From positions 558,001 to 622,000 of the forward strand of contig JACGCM010002285.1 in NCBI GenBank assembly GCA_014058105.1: DNA of 64,000 bases, written 5' to 3'. This DNA is from Kingdonia uniflora. Lineage: Eukaryota; Streptophyta; Magnoliopsida; Ranunculales; Circaeasteraceae. Position 1 is the stretch's first letter. Every line of letters begins with the position of its first letter. Positions 55,940 through 64,000 of the stretch are shown in pieces. The translations under genes and the position numbers were made by a program. Below the pieces are notes generated by a model that ran no database searches, was not told the origin of the DNA, and worked only from the letters and a program-made list of their open reading frames with translations.

Positions 55940-56553
55940 GACATCGAAGATCGAAGGTTGATATGGTCGGCTGTAATGTATCCCCGAGTGTCCAGTCTCT
56001 CGGCCATTCATGCCACGCAGGATTGCTTGACATGGAAACTCGAAGAACTTTGAGGTCGTCCCTGGGTATCAGTCAAGTCGAAGGGTTGACATGATACTTA
56101 GTTTTGACCACCTCAGTCTACTGGACTTCGAAGGTCGCCCCTGGGTTTATCCACAGGTTTGAGCCTAGGTGAAGCGTTATGTGGTCGGCCTCAATGCACC
56201 CCCGAGTGTTCTGTCTGTCGACCATTCATGCTACTCAGGTTTGCCCCAATTGGAACCTTGAAAAACTTTGAGGTTGCACCCAAGTATCAGTCGGGTCGAA
56301 GAGTTGACATGATACTTAGGTTTGACCAACTCAGTTCACTGGACTTCGAAGGTCACCCCCGGGTCTATCTGCGGGTTTGAGCCTAACGAATTATTATGTG
56401 GTCGGCCCCAATGCATCCCTGAGTGTCCAGTTTGTCGACCATTCATGCTACTCGGGTTTGCTCGAATTGGAACTTTAAAAACTTTGAGGTCGCCCCCAAG
56501 TATCAGTCGGGTCGAAGGGTTGACATGATACATAGGTTTGACCAACTCAAGAA
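55940..56553. repeat. 218-bp tandem repeat, about 2.8 copies, in the Tat 3' region
   Basis: Landmarks such as GGTCGGCCCCAATGCATCCC recur at 55962, 56180 and 56398, exactly 218 bp apart. The last copy stops after TTTGACCAACTCAAG. Short tandem repeats in the 3' untranslated region of Tat/Ogre-type elements are known and can give rise to satellites. Confidence 0.92.
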
Positions 56554-56789
56554 GTTTTCTTGGAGACAGGACATGAAGCTCAGAGGAGAAAAACATGTTT
56601 ATTGATTATGTTGTATTTACATCAATTGAACAAGGTAGTGGCCGAGGCTTGTTGTATGAGACTAATTGTATTGTGTTCTAAGGGTTGGGCAGAGGCTCTT
56701 CAGCTTCTGTCATTAGATAATAAGATCCTTTATCAGTTTTTTCGTACATGACATAAGATCCTTCCCAAGATTCGGCTAGCATGCCGGTA

Positions 56790-57700
56790 TTGCGAAGCTT
56801 TAAAGAGGGTGTAACTCGCCGAAGTACGAGACCTCCAATATCGAAGCTGTGTGATCAAACATTTTGTTGTATAACTTTTGGAGAGAGAGATGATAGCGGC
56901 CGAGGTTAGCTATGGCTCAGTCTCTGGTTTCATCGATTCATTACATATTGCATCCAAGTTCAAACTCATTATCTTCATCGGGGAGGTAAGGGTCGTGCGT
57001 TGGCACTTCGAACTGAGTAGGCAACACAGCTTCGATACCGTAAGCCAGGATGAAAGGAGTGCAGCCCATCGCCTTTCTTGGGGTGGTACAATAGGTCCAG
57101 AGTACATGTTGTAATTCTTGAACTCATCGACACGCTTCTTAAGACCGTCGACTATAGTTATTGATTGTTTCGACCTGACCATTTCCCTGCAGGTAATAAG
57201 GTGTTGAAGGGGAGAGGATGATGTTGTACTTCTTAAGGAAATTACAGACTTTTTTCCCTACAAACTGTGGATCGTTGTCACATTGAATCATGTGAGGTCA
57301 GCAAGAACGTGTGATAATATTTTTCCATAAAAACTTGATGACTTCTTCTTCCCTGGTTTGACATAGAGGCACGGCTTCGACCCATTTAGAAAAGTAATAT
57401 GTGGCCACTAGAATATGTTCTCGGCTACCCAATATTTTGGGGAAAGGGACCACTAGATCAATGGCCCATCGCTTGAATGGCCAAGCAACTTGGCTGCAAT
57501 TGAGATCTTGGGAAGGTCTTCAGATGTCATGGGCGCGACGTTGGCATTTGTCACAGTATTTCACATACTCTTCAACTTGTTTCTTCATATTGAGCCAGAA
57601 TAACCCTTCGGTTACGGCTCGAAGAGCCATAGATCGACCAGCAGTGTGAGTACCATAGTTACCTTCGTGGAGTTCAGTGAGTATGGTAGTGGCTTCGTGT
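56790..57700 (-). pseudogene. Tat element integrase
   Basis: On the minus strand the zinc finger reads ELHEGNYGTHTAGRSMALRA and YVKYCDKCQRR, followed by the core KRWAIDLVVPFPKILGSREH, a stop, MIQCDNDPQFVGKK and QGNGQVETINN; the D-D-E catalytic residues are therefore visible. The C-terminal part (GGLVLRRVTPSLKL) lacks a chromodomain, as usual for Tat. Stops and frame breaks occur at about 57277 and 57100-57110. Confidence 0.92.
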
Positions 57701-57959
57701 TGGGAGATGCAATGGAGGCGTACGCCGTTTGGGGATTTGCGGTGTAGTCCGCCTTTGAGAATGGTGTATCTTTGGCAGTTATCAATTAATGAACGCTTAG
57801 CCTTAGGATCCTCCGGGAGGATAGAACTATTGAAATATGCAATGAAGGGTGTGTGACAGTCGTCGGGATCGAGACTCTTTCCCCCAGTATTGATGACATT
57901 GACTTCCATCTGGTTGATACTTGGGCGTTCGAGTACTTCAATATGGTGTGTTCGAGATT

Positions 57960-58260
57960 CGGACTGGCCTAACATAGCCGTTATATAAGCGTAGGTGTTG
58001 GCGTGTCTGTTTTCCCCTTGAGGGTAATGTTTAATGGATGATTTTTCAGAAAAATGATTCATGCGCTGGCGAACAAGTACTGCATACTCAGCCATGCGAC
58101 CGTTTGCCAGATTTTTGCCGATGTACTGTCTCTGAACAAGATGGAAATCAGTAAATACTACAAGTTTGAGAACACCAAGTTCAAGAGCGAGATCGAAACC
58201 ATGTATCAAAGCTTCATATTCAGCCTCATTGTTAGAACATTCGAAATTTAACTTGACGAC
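57960..58260 (-). pseudogene. Tat element second RNase H (aRNH)
   Basis: On the minus strand ECSNNEAEYEALIHGFDLAL and LELGVLKLVVFTDFHLVQRQ are the core of an archaeal-like RNase H (xNNxAEYxALIxGLxxA, DSQLVxxQ). The Asp of the DSQLV motif is present (TDFHLV). This extra domain after the usual RNase H is characteristic of Tat elements. It runs into the linker before integrase; there is a single long frame 58209-57520. Confidence 0.88.
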
Positions 58261-58539
58261 CTTTTCAATATGATCATTGGAAGGAGTGACCAGGATAATA
58301 CCTATCCCCGAACCATTAGGTCTGGCAGATCCATCTGTAAAGAGATGTCAGCCCGTATTAGGGTTCCAAGGATCATTTTGCTCGGGCTGGTCTTCAGGTA
58401 AATCGTCTTCATGTTCTTCCCTGTTAAAATCTTCGACCGGGAAGTCGGCAAGGAAATTTACGACAGCCTGGCCCTTTTGAGATATCTATTTTTTGAAAGT
58501 GATGTCGTGTTCATCAAGATAGATGGACCATTATTGTAC

Positions 58540-59715
58540 TCATCTGAATTTATCTTTCTTGTTGAGGATCTCTCGAAGGGGGTAGCTTGTGATAAAACGT
58601 ATAGGGTGAGCTTGGAAGTATGGCTTGAGCTTTCGAGCAGTGTAAGCAAGTGTAAGGAGAAATCGCTCGAGCTTGGTATATCGAGATTCAGCAGGTGTCA
58701 GAGTTTTACAGATAAAGTATATGGGTTTCTTGATACTGAATTTGAGTCGAATAAGGACCAAGCTAATAGAAGTATCGGTGACTGCGAGGTATAAGAAAAG
58801 CATTTCGCCTTCGATGGGGGTGTTGATGATAGCTGGTAGACCAATGTAGGTTTTGAGTTTAAGGAAGGCCTCTTTGCAATCGAGTGTCCAATTGACTTCA
58901 GGGTTGTTCTTTTTAACCTTATGAACGCCTTGGTCACGTAAGAGGGAGATAAGCAAAGCACAATAGTCAAAGGATTTGGAGATATAACGGATCAGGGCGG
59001 CTATTTTGCCAGCAACCTTTTGGATATCCTTCTGAGTTCGAGGGGAAGGCATATTGATGAGGGTGTGAATATGTGTGGGGTCAATCTCGATACCTCGTTT
59101 GTTGATGAGGTGGCCCAAGAATTTGCCTGATGAAATGCCAAATTGGTATTTGTCTGGGTTCAGTTTCATGTTATAAGAACGAAGTATCGAGAATACTTCG
59201 GTTAGGTCTTGTATGTGGGTTTGCTTTTGGAGGCTTTTGCATAACATGTCATCGATATAAACTTTGACCGACTTTCCAAGCAAAGGTTTGAACATGGTGG
59301 TAACAAGATATTGGTAAGTGGCACCCGTATTTTTCAGGCCGAAAGGCATTACGTTAAAGCAGTAAAGACCTTGTTTAGTAATAAACGAAGTTTTAAGTTG
59401 GTCCTCAGGGATGAGGGATACCTGGTTGTAACCGGAAGTGGCGTCTATCATAGATAATTGTTCATAGCCTGATATAGCATCTAGAAGAATGGAAATGATC
59501 GGGAAAGGGAAACTCTCCTTCGGTGTGTGTTTATTAAGGTCTGTGAAGTTAACGCAGATACGGATCTTGCCATTCTTCTTGGTGACAGGTACAATATTTG
59601 AGATCCAATCGACGTACTTGACTTCTCTGATAAAACCCGCGGCCAAGAGTTTTTCGACCTCGAGGTTCACTGCTTCTCAAATCCTCGGGGCCAATGTACG
59701 TTTCTTCTGCATCAC
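58540..59715 (-). CDS. Tat element reverse transcriptase and RNase H (376-residue open frame)
   Basis: The minus-strand frame from 59670 reads VEKLLAAGFIREVKYVDWIS, PVTKKNGKIRICVNFTDLNK, MIDATSGYNQVSL, MPFGLKNTGATYQYLVTTMF and VYIDDMLCKS. The active-site Asp pair (YIDD) is intact. The RNase H part contains PIYFICKTLTPAESRYTKLE. The frame is open through the whole polymerase, but its upstream connection to protease is broken near 59680-59715 and it stops before the second RNase H. It copied the element RNA into DNA in the past. Confidence 0.94.
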
Positions 59716-60501
59716 AGCTGTGGATTTAGGGATGAGTTCAAGTCGATGGCAGACCAGGTGGGGTCGGCGCTGGGCTTCTTATGGAACGTCCAAGCGAAGA
59801 AACCTTTATTTACTCGAAGGAAAGTAGTGAGCTTGAGGCTTTCGTCAGGATCCAAAAAAACTACCAATGAATGTACCTTGACCACCATGAAGTTCGACAT
59901 AAACCATGGGTTTGGCAGGTATGGTAGAAGGGTTCGACGGTCTGGGGAGAGCAAGAAGCATTGATTGTTATGGCTTAACAAGTTTTCTTATAAGATCGAT
60001 CTCAGGGTGCTCGCATGAGCGGGCAAGATGTTGAGAGCCTTTTATGTTCCACGTGCCACAAGGGGTACTGAAACAAAGTGTTTGGTGGTAGGTAGAGGGT
60101 ATGGCTTTCATTGTATAAAGCCATTCGTGCCCTAGAATGCCCAGGTATTCAGATTTCTCATCGATGATGAGAAAGCTGGTTTGGAGGGTGACTGGACCGA
60201 TGGTAACAAGGAGGTTAAGGCGACCGACGGCAACTTTGGTAGCACCGTTAAAGCCCTTGAGCTCGACATTGGCTGGTGTGATAAGGTCGGTTTTTTGCAT
60301 AGCACGAACAGTCTGGAGGAAGAGTACGTCTGCTGCATTGCCCGTATCAATGAGCATGGTATGGAGAACGAGGTATTCGACCTTAATCAAAATGACCAAG
60401 GGGTCGAAGTGGGGGAAGAGAACATGAAAAGTATCGCAATCGATGAAGGATATGCCTTCGGGTCGAGGGAGTTGGCTAGATTCTGGTAAAAGGATGGGCA
60501 A
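59716..60501 (-). pseudogene. Tat element protease and linker
   Basis: The minus-strand frame 60501-59968 contains HTMLIDTGNAADVLFLQT, where the usual DTGSSADILF active site is conserved as DTG, and then YLGILGHEWLYTMKAIPSTY and TWNIKGSQHLARSC, the ILGRPWLHxMKAVPSTYHQ motif of Tat proteases. After a stop the linker LDPDESLKLTTFLRVNKGFF and FAWTFHKKPSADPTWSAIDL leads to the reverse transcriptase. Confidence 0.9.
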
Positions 60502-60639
60502 TTTCTCCTGATAGGTAAGCTTACAGCATTCTTCGACCCGCTTACGCTTGCTTCAAGTATGGCTACTGTCGATATTGTTGACTTCAATGAGGTATAGTTG
60601 AAAAATGTGTACCCCGGCTGGGTCAGTAGTTGGAGCATT

Positions 60640-62239
60640 GGGGATTGAAATACAACCCATCGAGGTAACTGGGGAGATCGATGACATATTAATGTAAATG
60701 ACCTGCTTTAAGAATCATCTCCAGTGATCGTTGCAGAGCATAGCATTTGTTGGTAGGGTGACAGTTACACTTGTAATTTTGGCAGTAAGGCTAGTCTTTT
60801 TTTACCTCGTTGGGGAAGGGAGTGCGCCAGATAGGATCGACCTGGATCTGTATGATGAGGGTACTGATAGGAGCAGTGATTTTTGGTAGGATCGGCATGG
60901 GTCATTTTTTACGGATTTCAGATGGGGTAGCATCAGAGTGAGGGCGTTTGTGGCTCTCGGTCTCCTGTGAGACGGGAGCGACCATGGGTGTAGATGATGG
61001 TCGAGGTTTATTGTGGTTGGTGGTCGACGCTTACCCCTGGCAATTGGATTCGCGGAAGCATTCGTGGTCGATGTATCCGTTAACCTTGGATAACATCTCC
61101 TCGAGAGTTCATGGCTTATGAAGCATGATGTACTCCTTGACACGACTGTGATCTAACAGAGCGTTAGAATACGCGATCACGGCATTCGCACAGTCAAGGT
61201 TTTTGACTTTGCGTGACTCATCGAGAAACCGCTTTGTGAAAGCCTCAAGCGTTTCGTTGGGGGATTTGTGGAAGTTGAAGAGAGCATCCACTCAGACCTC
61301 ACGGTCTTTGTTAAAGGCAAACTGGGCGATAAAATGATTTGACAATTGTTCAAAACTTTGAATAAAGCCATTAGGGAGGCTATGGTACCATTTGAGAGGG
61401 CTATCGGTGAGACTAGTGGAAAACATGCGACACAAGATATGGCCGGCTGTAAAATACAGACTTAAGGCATATTGGAATTCAAGGACATGAGACTGAGGGT
61501 CGGTATTGCGGTATTTGCTTATTTTAGGTGTATGAAAATTTGGAGGTACTTCGACCGCGAGGAGTTTGGGGCAGATAGGGCTGTTTAACCGACTCCAGGA
61601 GTTCGGTGTGGGGCTCGCGCTGACACGAATAGCGACATAAATTTTTTGATCGAGTTTCTGCTGTGTAAGATAGGCTAGATGAGGAGGAGATCGCTGGAAT
61701 CGAGGGTGGTGAGGCCGCGGGTATGGGGCATGTTCGGCACTTCGCTCACCAAGGCATTCTCGAGCAGGACGCCGTGTGGGGTAGCGAGAAGTGCGAAGTG
61801 TAGAATCAGAGGAGTCCTCCATAACGGGGACACCAAGATGGACCGAGCCGGTGGGTATGGCGGTGGGAGCACCCTCGGCGCCAAGATGGACCGGGGGAAC
61901 TTCGATTTGGGAATGGGACCCAAGTCGGGCGCGGGCTGAAATGTGCAAGGGGGCGGGTAAGCGAGAGCGCTGTGGAGCGTCGTGGGTGTGACCTTGTTGA
62001 AGCTCTCAAACGGTAAGGCGTAATTCGTCCAGAGCACGGTGTTGGCGGTCATAGTCATCTAAACGGCGCTGCCGTTCAGCCTAGAGTTCTTGGCGGCGTT
62101 CTTCACGCTCAATGCATAATTGATTGTTATGGCGCTCCTCGGCCTGAGCAAATTGTTGGCTAATAAGGGCAAGTTGAACGACTACTCCATCGGCGGAGTT
62201 ACCGACGATGGCAGAGGTTGACTGAAGGGTGGGGGCCAT
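60640..62239 (-). pseudogene. Tat element gag
   Basis: Start codon likely at 62239-62237 (MAPTLQSTSAIVGNSADGVV, then a coiled-coil-like AEERHNNQLCIEREERR). The core reads EVPPNFHTPKISKYRNTDPQ, VLEFQYALSLYFTAGHILCR, KWYHSLPNGFIQSFEQLSNH and KSPNETLEAFTKRFLDESRK (61109-61948), matching Tat gag (PxxFxxPxLxxYDGxxDPxxHL...). A decayed zinc-knuckle-like segment (YCQNYKCNCHPTNKCYALQR) follows at about 60720-60790. Stops occur at about 62080, 62005, 61291 and 61108. Confidence 0.9.
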
Positions 62240-62298
62240 TATGAAAGGCTATAAGGGGGTGAAAGAGAAAAGAGGAAAGGGGTAGTGTGAGTGTAGCA

Positions 62299-62310
62299 CA
62301 GACGGCGCCA
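62299..62310 (-). other. Primer binding site of the Tat element
   Basis: On the minus strand TGGCGCCGTCTG, two bases inside the 5' LTR. TGGCGCCGTCTGTG-type sites are used by Grande-like Tat elements. Confidence 0.85.
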
Positions 62311-62312
62311 AA

Positions 62313-62995
62313 TGTAGGGGCCAAGTTTCGTAGGAGGGAAAACTTGATCTTACACCATAGGGTTATCTTCGACTAGGGGATTAAACAAGTATATAAGGCA
62401 ATATTATACTATATTAATGCACTAACACACTTGCGTGGAGTCCTAGAAAGGGTTCCTCCACGACCTCTAGCGAGGATTTTGAATGGTTGATCTTTTATAT
62501 CGAGTTAGATGATAGTTTAAATAGGAAGAGAGTTAGAGGGTATTCGAAGGTAATCTTCTAAGGCTTTTGGGAGAGATTTTCTAACCCCTTCATAGTGTCT
62601 CCTCCCTCCTATTTATAGGAAATAGAAAGGGGTGAGTCATCATGGGAGGTCAGATACATGTATATCCTTTGAGGACAGCTGTTCTGTACTCGGAGTCGGT
62701 TTTGACACTGTAGTTGTCAGGCGGCTCGTTTCACTGTTCTGTCTGGTGAGCTGGCTGTCATACGTGTCTGCCTTCGGCCATATATTACTAATGGTCAAAG
62801 TCTCTTTATTAATGATGTTGAGTTCTTGTACCGACCGTCTATTTTCAGCTTCGACTACGGTATATAGCTTCGATAATGTCTCTGAGTGTTCGACTAATCT
62901 CGGAAGACTTCGTAGACTTAGATATTGTCTTGCTGGGCTTCAAGTCTCTAGGTAGGCTTCGATGCAGCCTTCGAGTATTCGAGTATGCTACTACA
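62313..62995 (-). repeat. 5' LTR of the Tat element, 683 bp
   Basis: On the plus strand it begins TGTAGGGGCCAAGTTTCG and ends ATGCTACTACA. It aligns with 45857-46543 along its length with scattered substitutions and small indels. The open frame 62632-62955 is inside the LTR and not a gene. Confidence 0.95.
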
Positions 62996-63651
62996 AAAGT
63001 TATGTAACTTAGTATGGTAATTACTGTTTTTAAGTTAGAAATACTATAATAATAATAAATAATAATAAAAACTTTTAGCTGAGAAGTAATAAATTTTCAA
63101 ATACATAGGAGAGTAAATTTATGGATGTCGGAGAGTTACTTTAAGTCGAAGACATAAACTTTTTTTTGGGCTTCTCATTTTTGCTACTTTTTAGACTTAA
63201 AATAAATAGCTTATTTTTATTATTCAAATATACATATTTGTCTTTTGACTTAAATAAGCAAAAAAAAAAAAAAAAGGTTTATATGGCATCCAAACAGCCC
63301 ATATATATAGAGATTGGCCTCCGGATACTTCTTCAATGGCTTTGGCCTATTTTGTCTCATCCCCACTGTGCCAGCAAGGCTGCAATTGATATTGTGCTTT
63401 GAAACAAAGTGTTGTTGCCCTTTGAGCTCTATCACTTCCCTCATTAACTAGGTTAATACCATAATTAAAGAAGGGCGCCTGCATTTGTTTCTTGCAATCA
63501 TCAAAGTTGCACCTGTTGTCTCCACTACTCTTTTGTCCTCCTTTTGAGACTTTAGTTCATGCTTTGAGCTTGATCGTAGAAGGATTATAAAGTTTCAAGT
63601 CTTCAACCTTGAGAACATTTTCCTACAAAATCATTCTTCCATTGTGAGTCA
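62996..63651. other. Right flank of the Tat element; possible Tourist-like MITE end near 63298
   Basis: AT-rich DNA. GGCATCCAAACAGCCC (63283-63298) is the complement of a GGGCTGTTTGGATGCC terminus common in plant Tourist MITEs; I could not find a convincing partner end. An A run lies at 63260-63275. Confidence 0.35.
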
Positions 63652-63936
63652 CTAAGGGCAATTGGGAATCCACAACTTAAGTAAAGCTACCGGATTGGAA
63701 AAAACGCCGACGATGTTGATGTCGATGTCTACATAAGTTTCATTAATGTACAGTCGACTTAATTCTGGGAACTGTTCTGGACTTATTATCCAAAATCTTG
63801 CATCAGTTTTGTTTGCTGCAAGCATTATGCATTCAAATCTCTGAAAAGGAAACGGATAAATATTTCTGGCAATGCACTGGAGCAATCTCTTAACAACCCA
63901 AATTACTACATTAGACCAATCCACCACTAACTTCAA
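63652..63936 (-). CDS. Unidentified 94-residue open frame, possibly part of a host gene
   Basis: The minus-strand frame reads MKLVVDWSNVVIWVVKRLLQ, FQRFECIMLAANKTDARFWI and LSRLYINETYVDIDINIVGV. Composition looks protein-like (mixed charged and hydrophobic, no low complexity), and a host gene could continue past the window end or upstream on the minus strand. I do not recognise a family, and no start or splice signals can be fixed. Confidence 0.3.
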   Translation of the reverse strand: MKLVVDWSNVVIWVVKRLLQCIARNIYPFPFQRFECIMLAANKTDARFWIISPEQFPELSRLYINETYVDIDINIVGVFSNPVALLKLWIPNCP

Positions 63937-64000
63937 AGATTTTCTTGCGAAAAAAATTCTAAAACTAGAGATCTCTTAATAAGAAGGAACCAAAACCCCA

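Larger units (their letters stand above)
45857..62995 (-). mobile_element. Tat-lineage gypsy element with both LTRs, minus strand
   Basis: The LTRs (62313-62995 as 5' LTR, 45857-46543 as 3' LTR) enclose 15.8 kb, of which 5.2 kb is a nested CACTA. Flanking pentamers AAAAT/AAAGT match at 4 of 5. On the minus strand follow a primer site, gag, protease, reverse transcriptase, RNase H, a second RNase H, integrase, a 218-bp tandem repeat, an antisense region with two genes, and a polypurine-like tract. The second RNase H and the long 3' region mark the Tat (Ogre/Grande-type) lineage. Stops in every domain show that the copy is inactive. Confidence 0.95.

Noticed and set aside
56159..56605. Overlapping frames between 56159 and 56605 as coding.
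   Set aside because: They are translations of the 218-bp tandem repeat and recur with its period.
59489..61991. Plus-strand frames opposite the Tat gag-pol (for example 59489-59827, 60137-60489, 61679-61991) as further antisense genes.
   Set aside because: They mirror conserved gag, protease and reverse transcriptase coding on the minus strand and have no motif of their own.
34440..62995. Endogenous pararetrovirus (caulimovirid) sequences as an explanation of the reverse transcriptase frames.
   Set aside because: All have LTRs, tRNA primer sites, integrase and gag of gypsy or copia type; no movement protein or virus coat motif is seen.

Overview
This window is plant nuclear DNA, most likely pericentromeric or other heterochromatin of a flowering plant. 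Almost all of it can be assigned to transposable elements of plant lineages (Athila-like and Tat-like Ty3/gypsy, Ty1/copia, CACTA, Helitron, hAT and Tourist-type MITEs) nested in each other and in a satellite array. I found no intact host gene, no rRNA or tRNA gene and no CRISPR. Host sequence appears only as captured or broken pieces. Nothing in the sequence lets me name the species.

Layout. 1-2089 is the 5' end (minus strand) of an Athila-like element with an 1118-bp LTR, inserted at the edge of a satellite. 2090-16228 is one old satellite array of ~168-bp monomers, split by (i) a 3262-8373 insertion complex that ends in a CACTA terminus and carries a fragment of a UBP24-like ubiquitin protease gene fused to an inverted piece of satellite, and (ii) a 2398-bp solo LTR at 12629-15026 with a perfect 5-bp target duplication. 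16229-18560 is a decayed minus-strand copia body, followed by a candidate copia LTR and polypurine tract up to 19455. 20904-21251 is the C-terminal part of a DUF295-type protein gene; a plus-strand copia element (21278-32597, 5-bp target duplication) lies just after it, and that copia is split inside its gag by a CACTA element (23697-28438, target duplication TGT) loaded with gene fragments. 34440-43381 is a second Athila-like element, plus strand, without an intact 3' LTR; a Helitron (43382-45712) sits in what looks like its LTR remnant and itself holds a hAT MITE.

45857-62995 is a Tat-lineage element on the minus strand, with both LTRs, gag, protease, RT, RNase H, the second RNase H typical of Tat, and integrase. 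Between integrase and 3' LTR it carries two genes on the opposite (plus) strand, each with its own TATA-like box; the larger has three GT-AG introns. A CACTA element (47000-52233) interrupts the smaller one, and that CACTA in turn contains a fragment of another Tat element and other gene pieces. A 218-bp tandem repeat lies between integrase and the antisense gene.

No element here looks fully autonomous: all pol genes carry stops, and several catalytic residues are changed. The nesting gives a relative history: satellite first, then LTR elements, then CACTA, Helitron and MITE insertions. The most unusual content is the antisense gene cassette in the Tat element and the satellite-host gene chimera in the first insertion complex.
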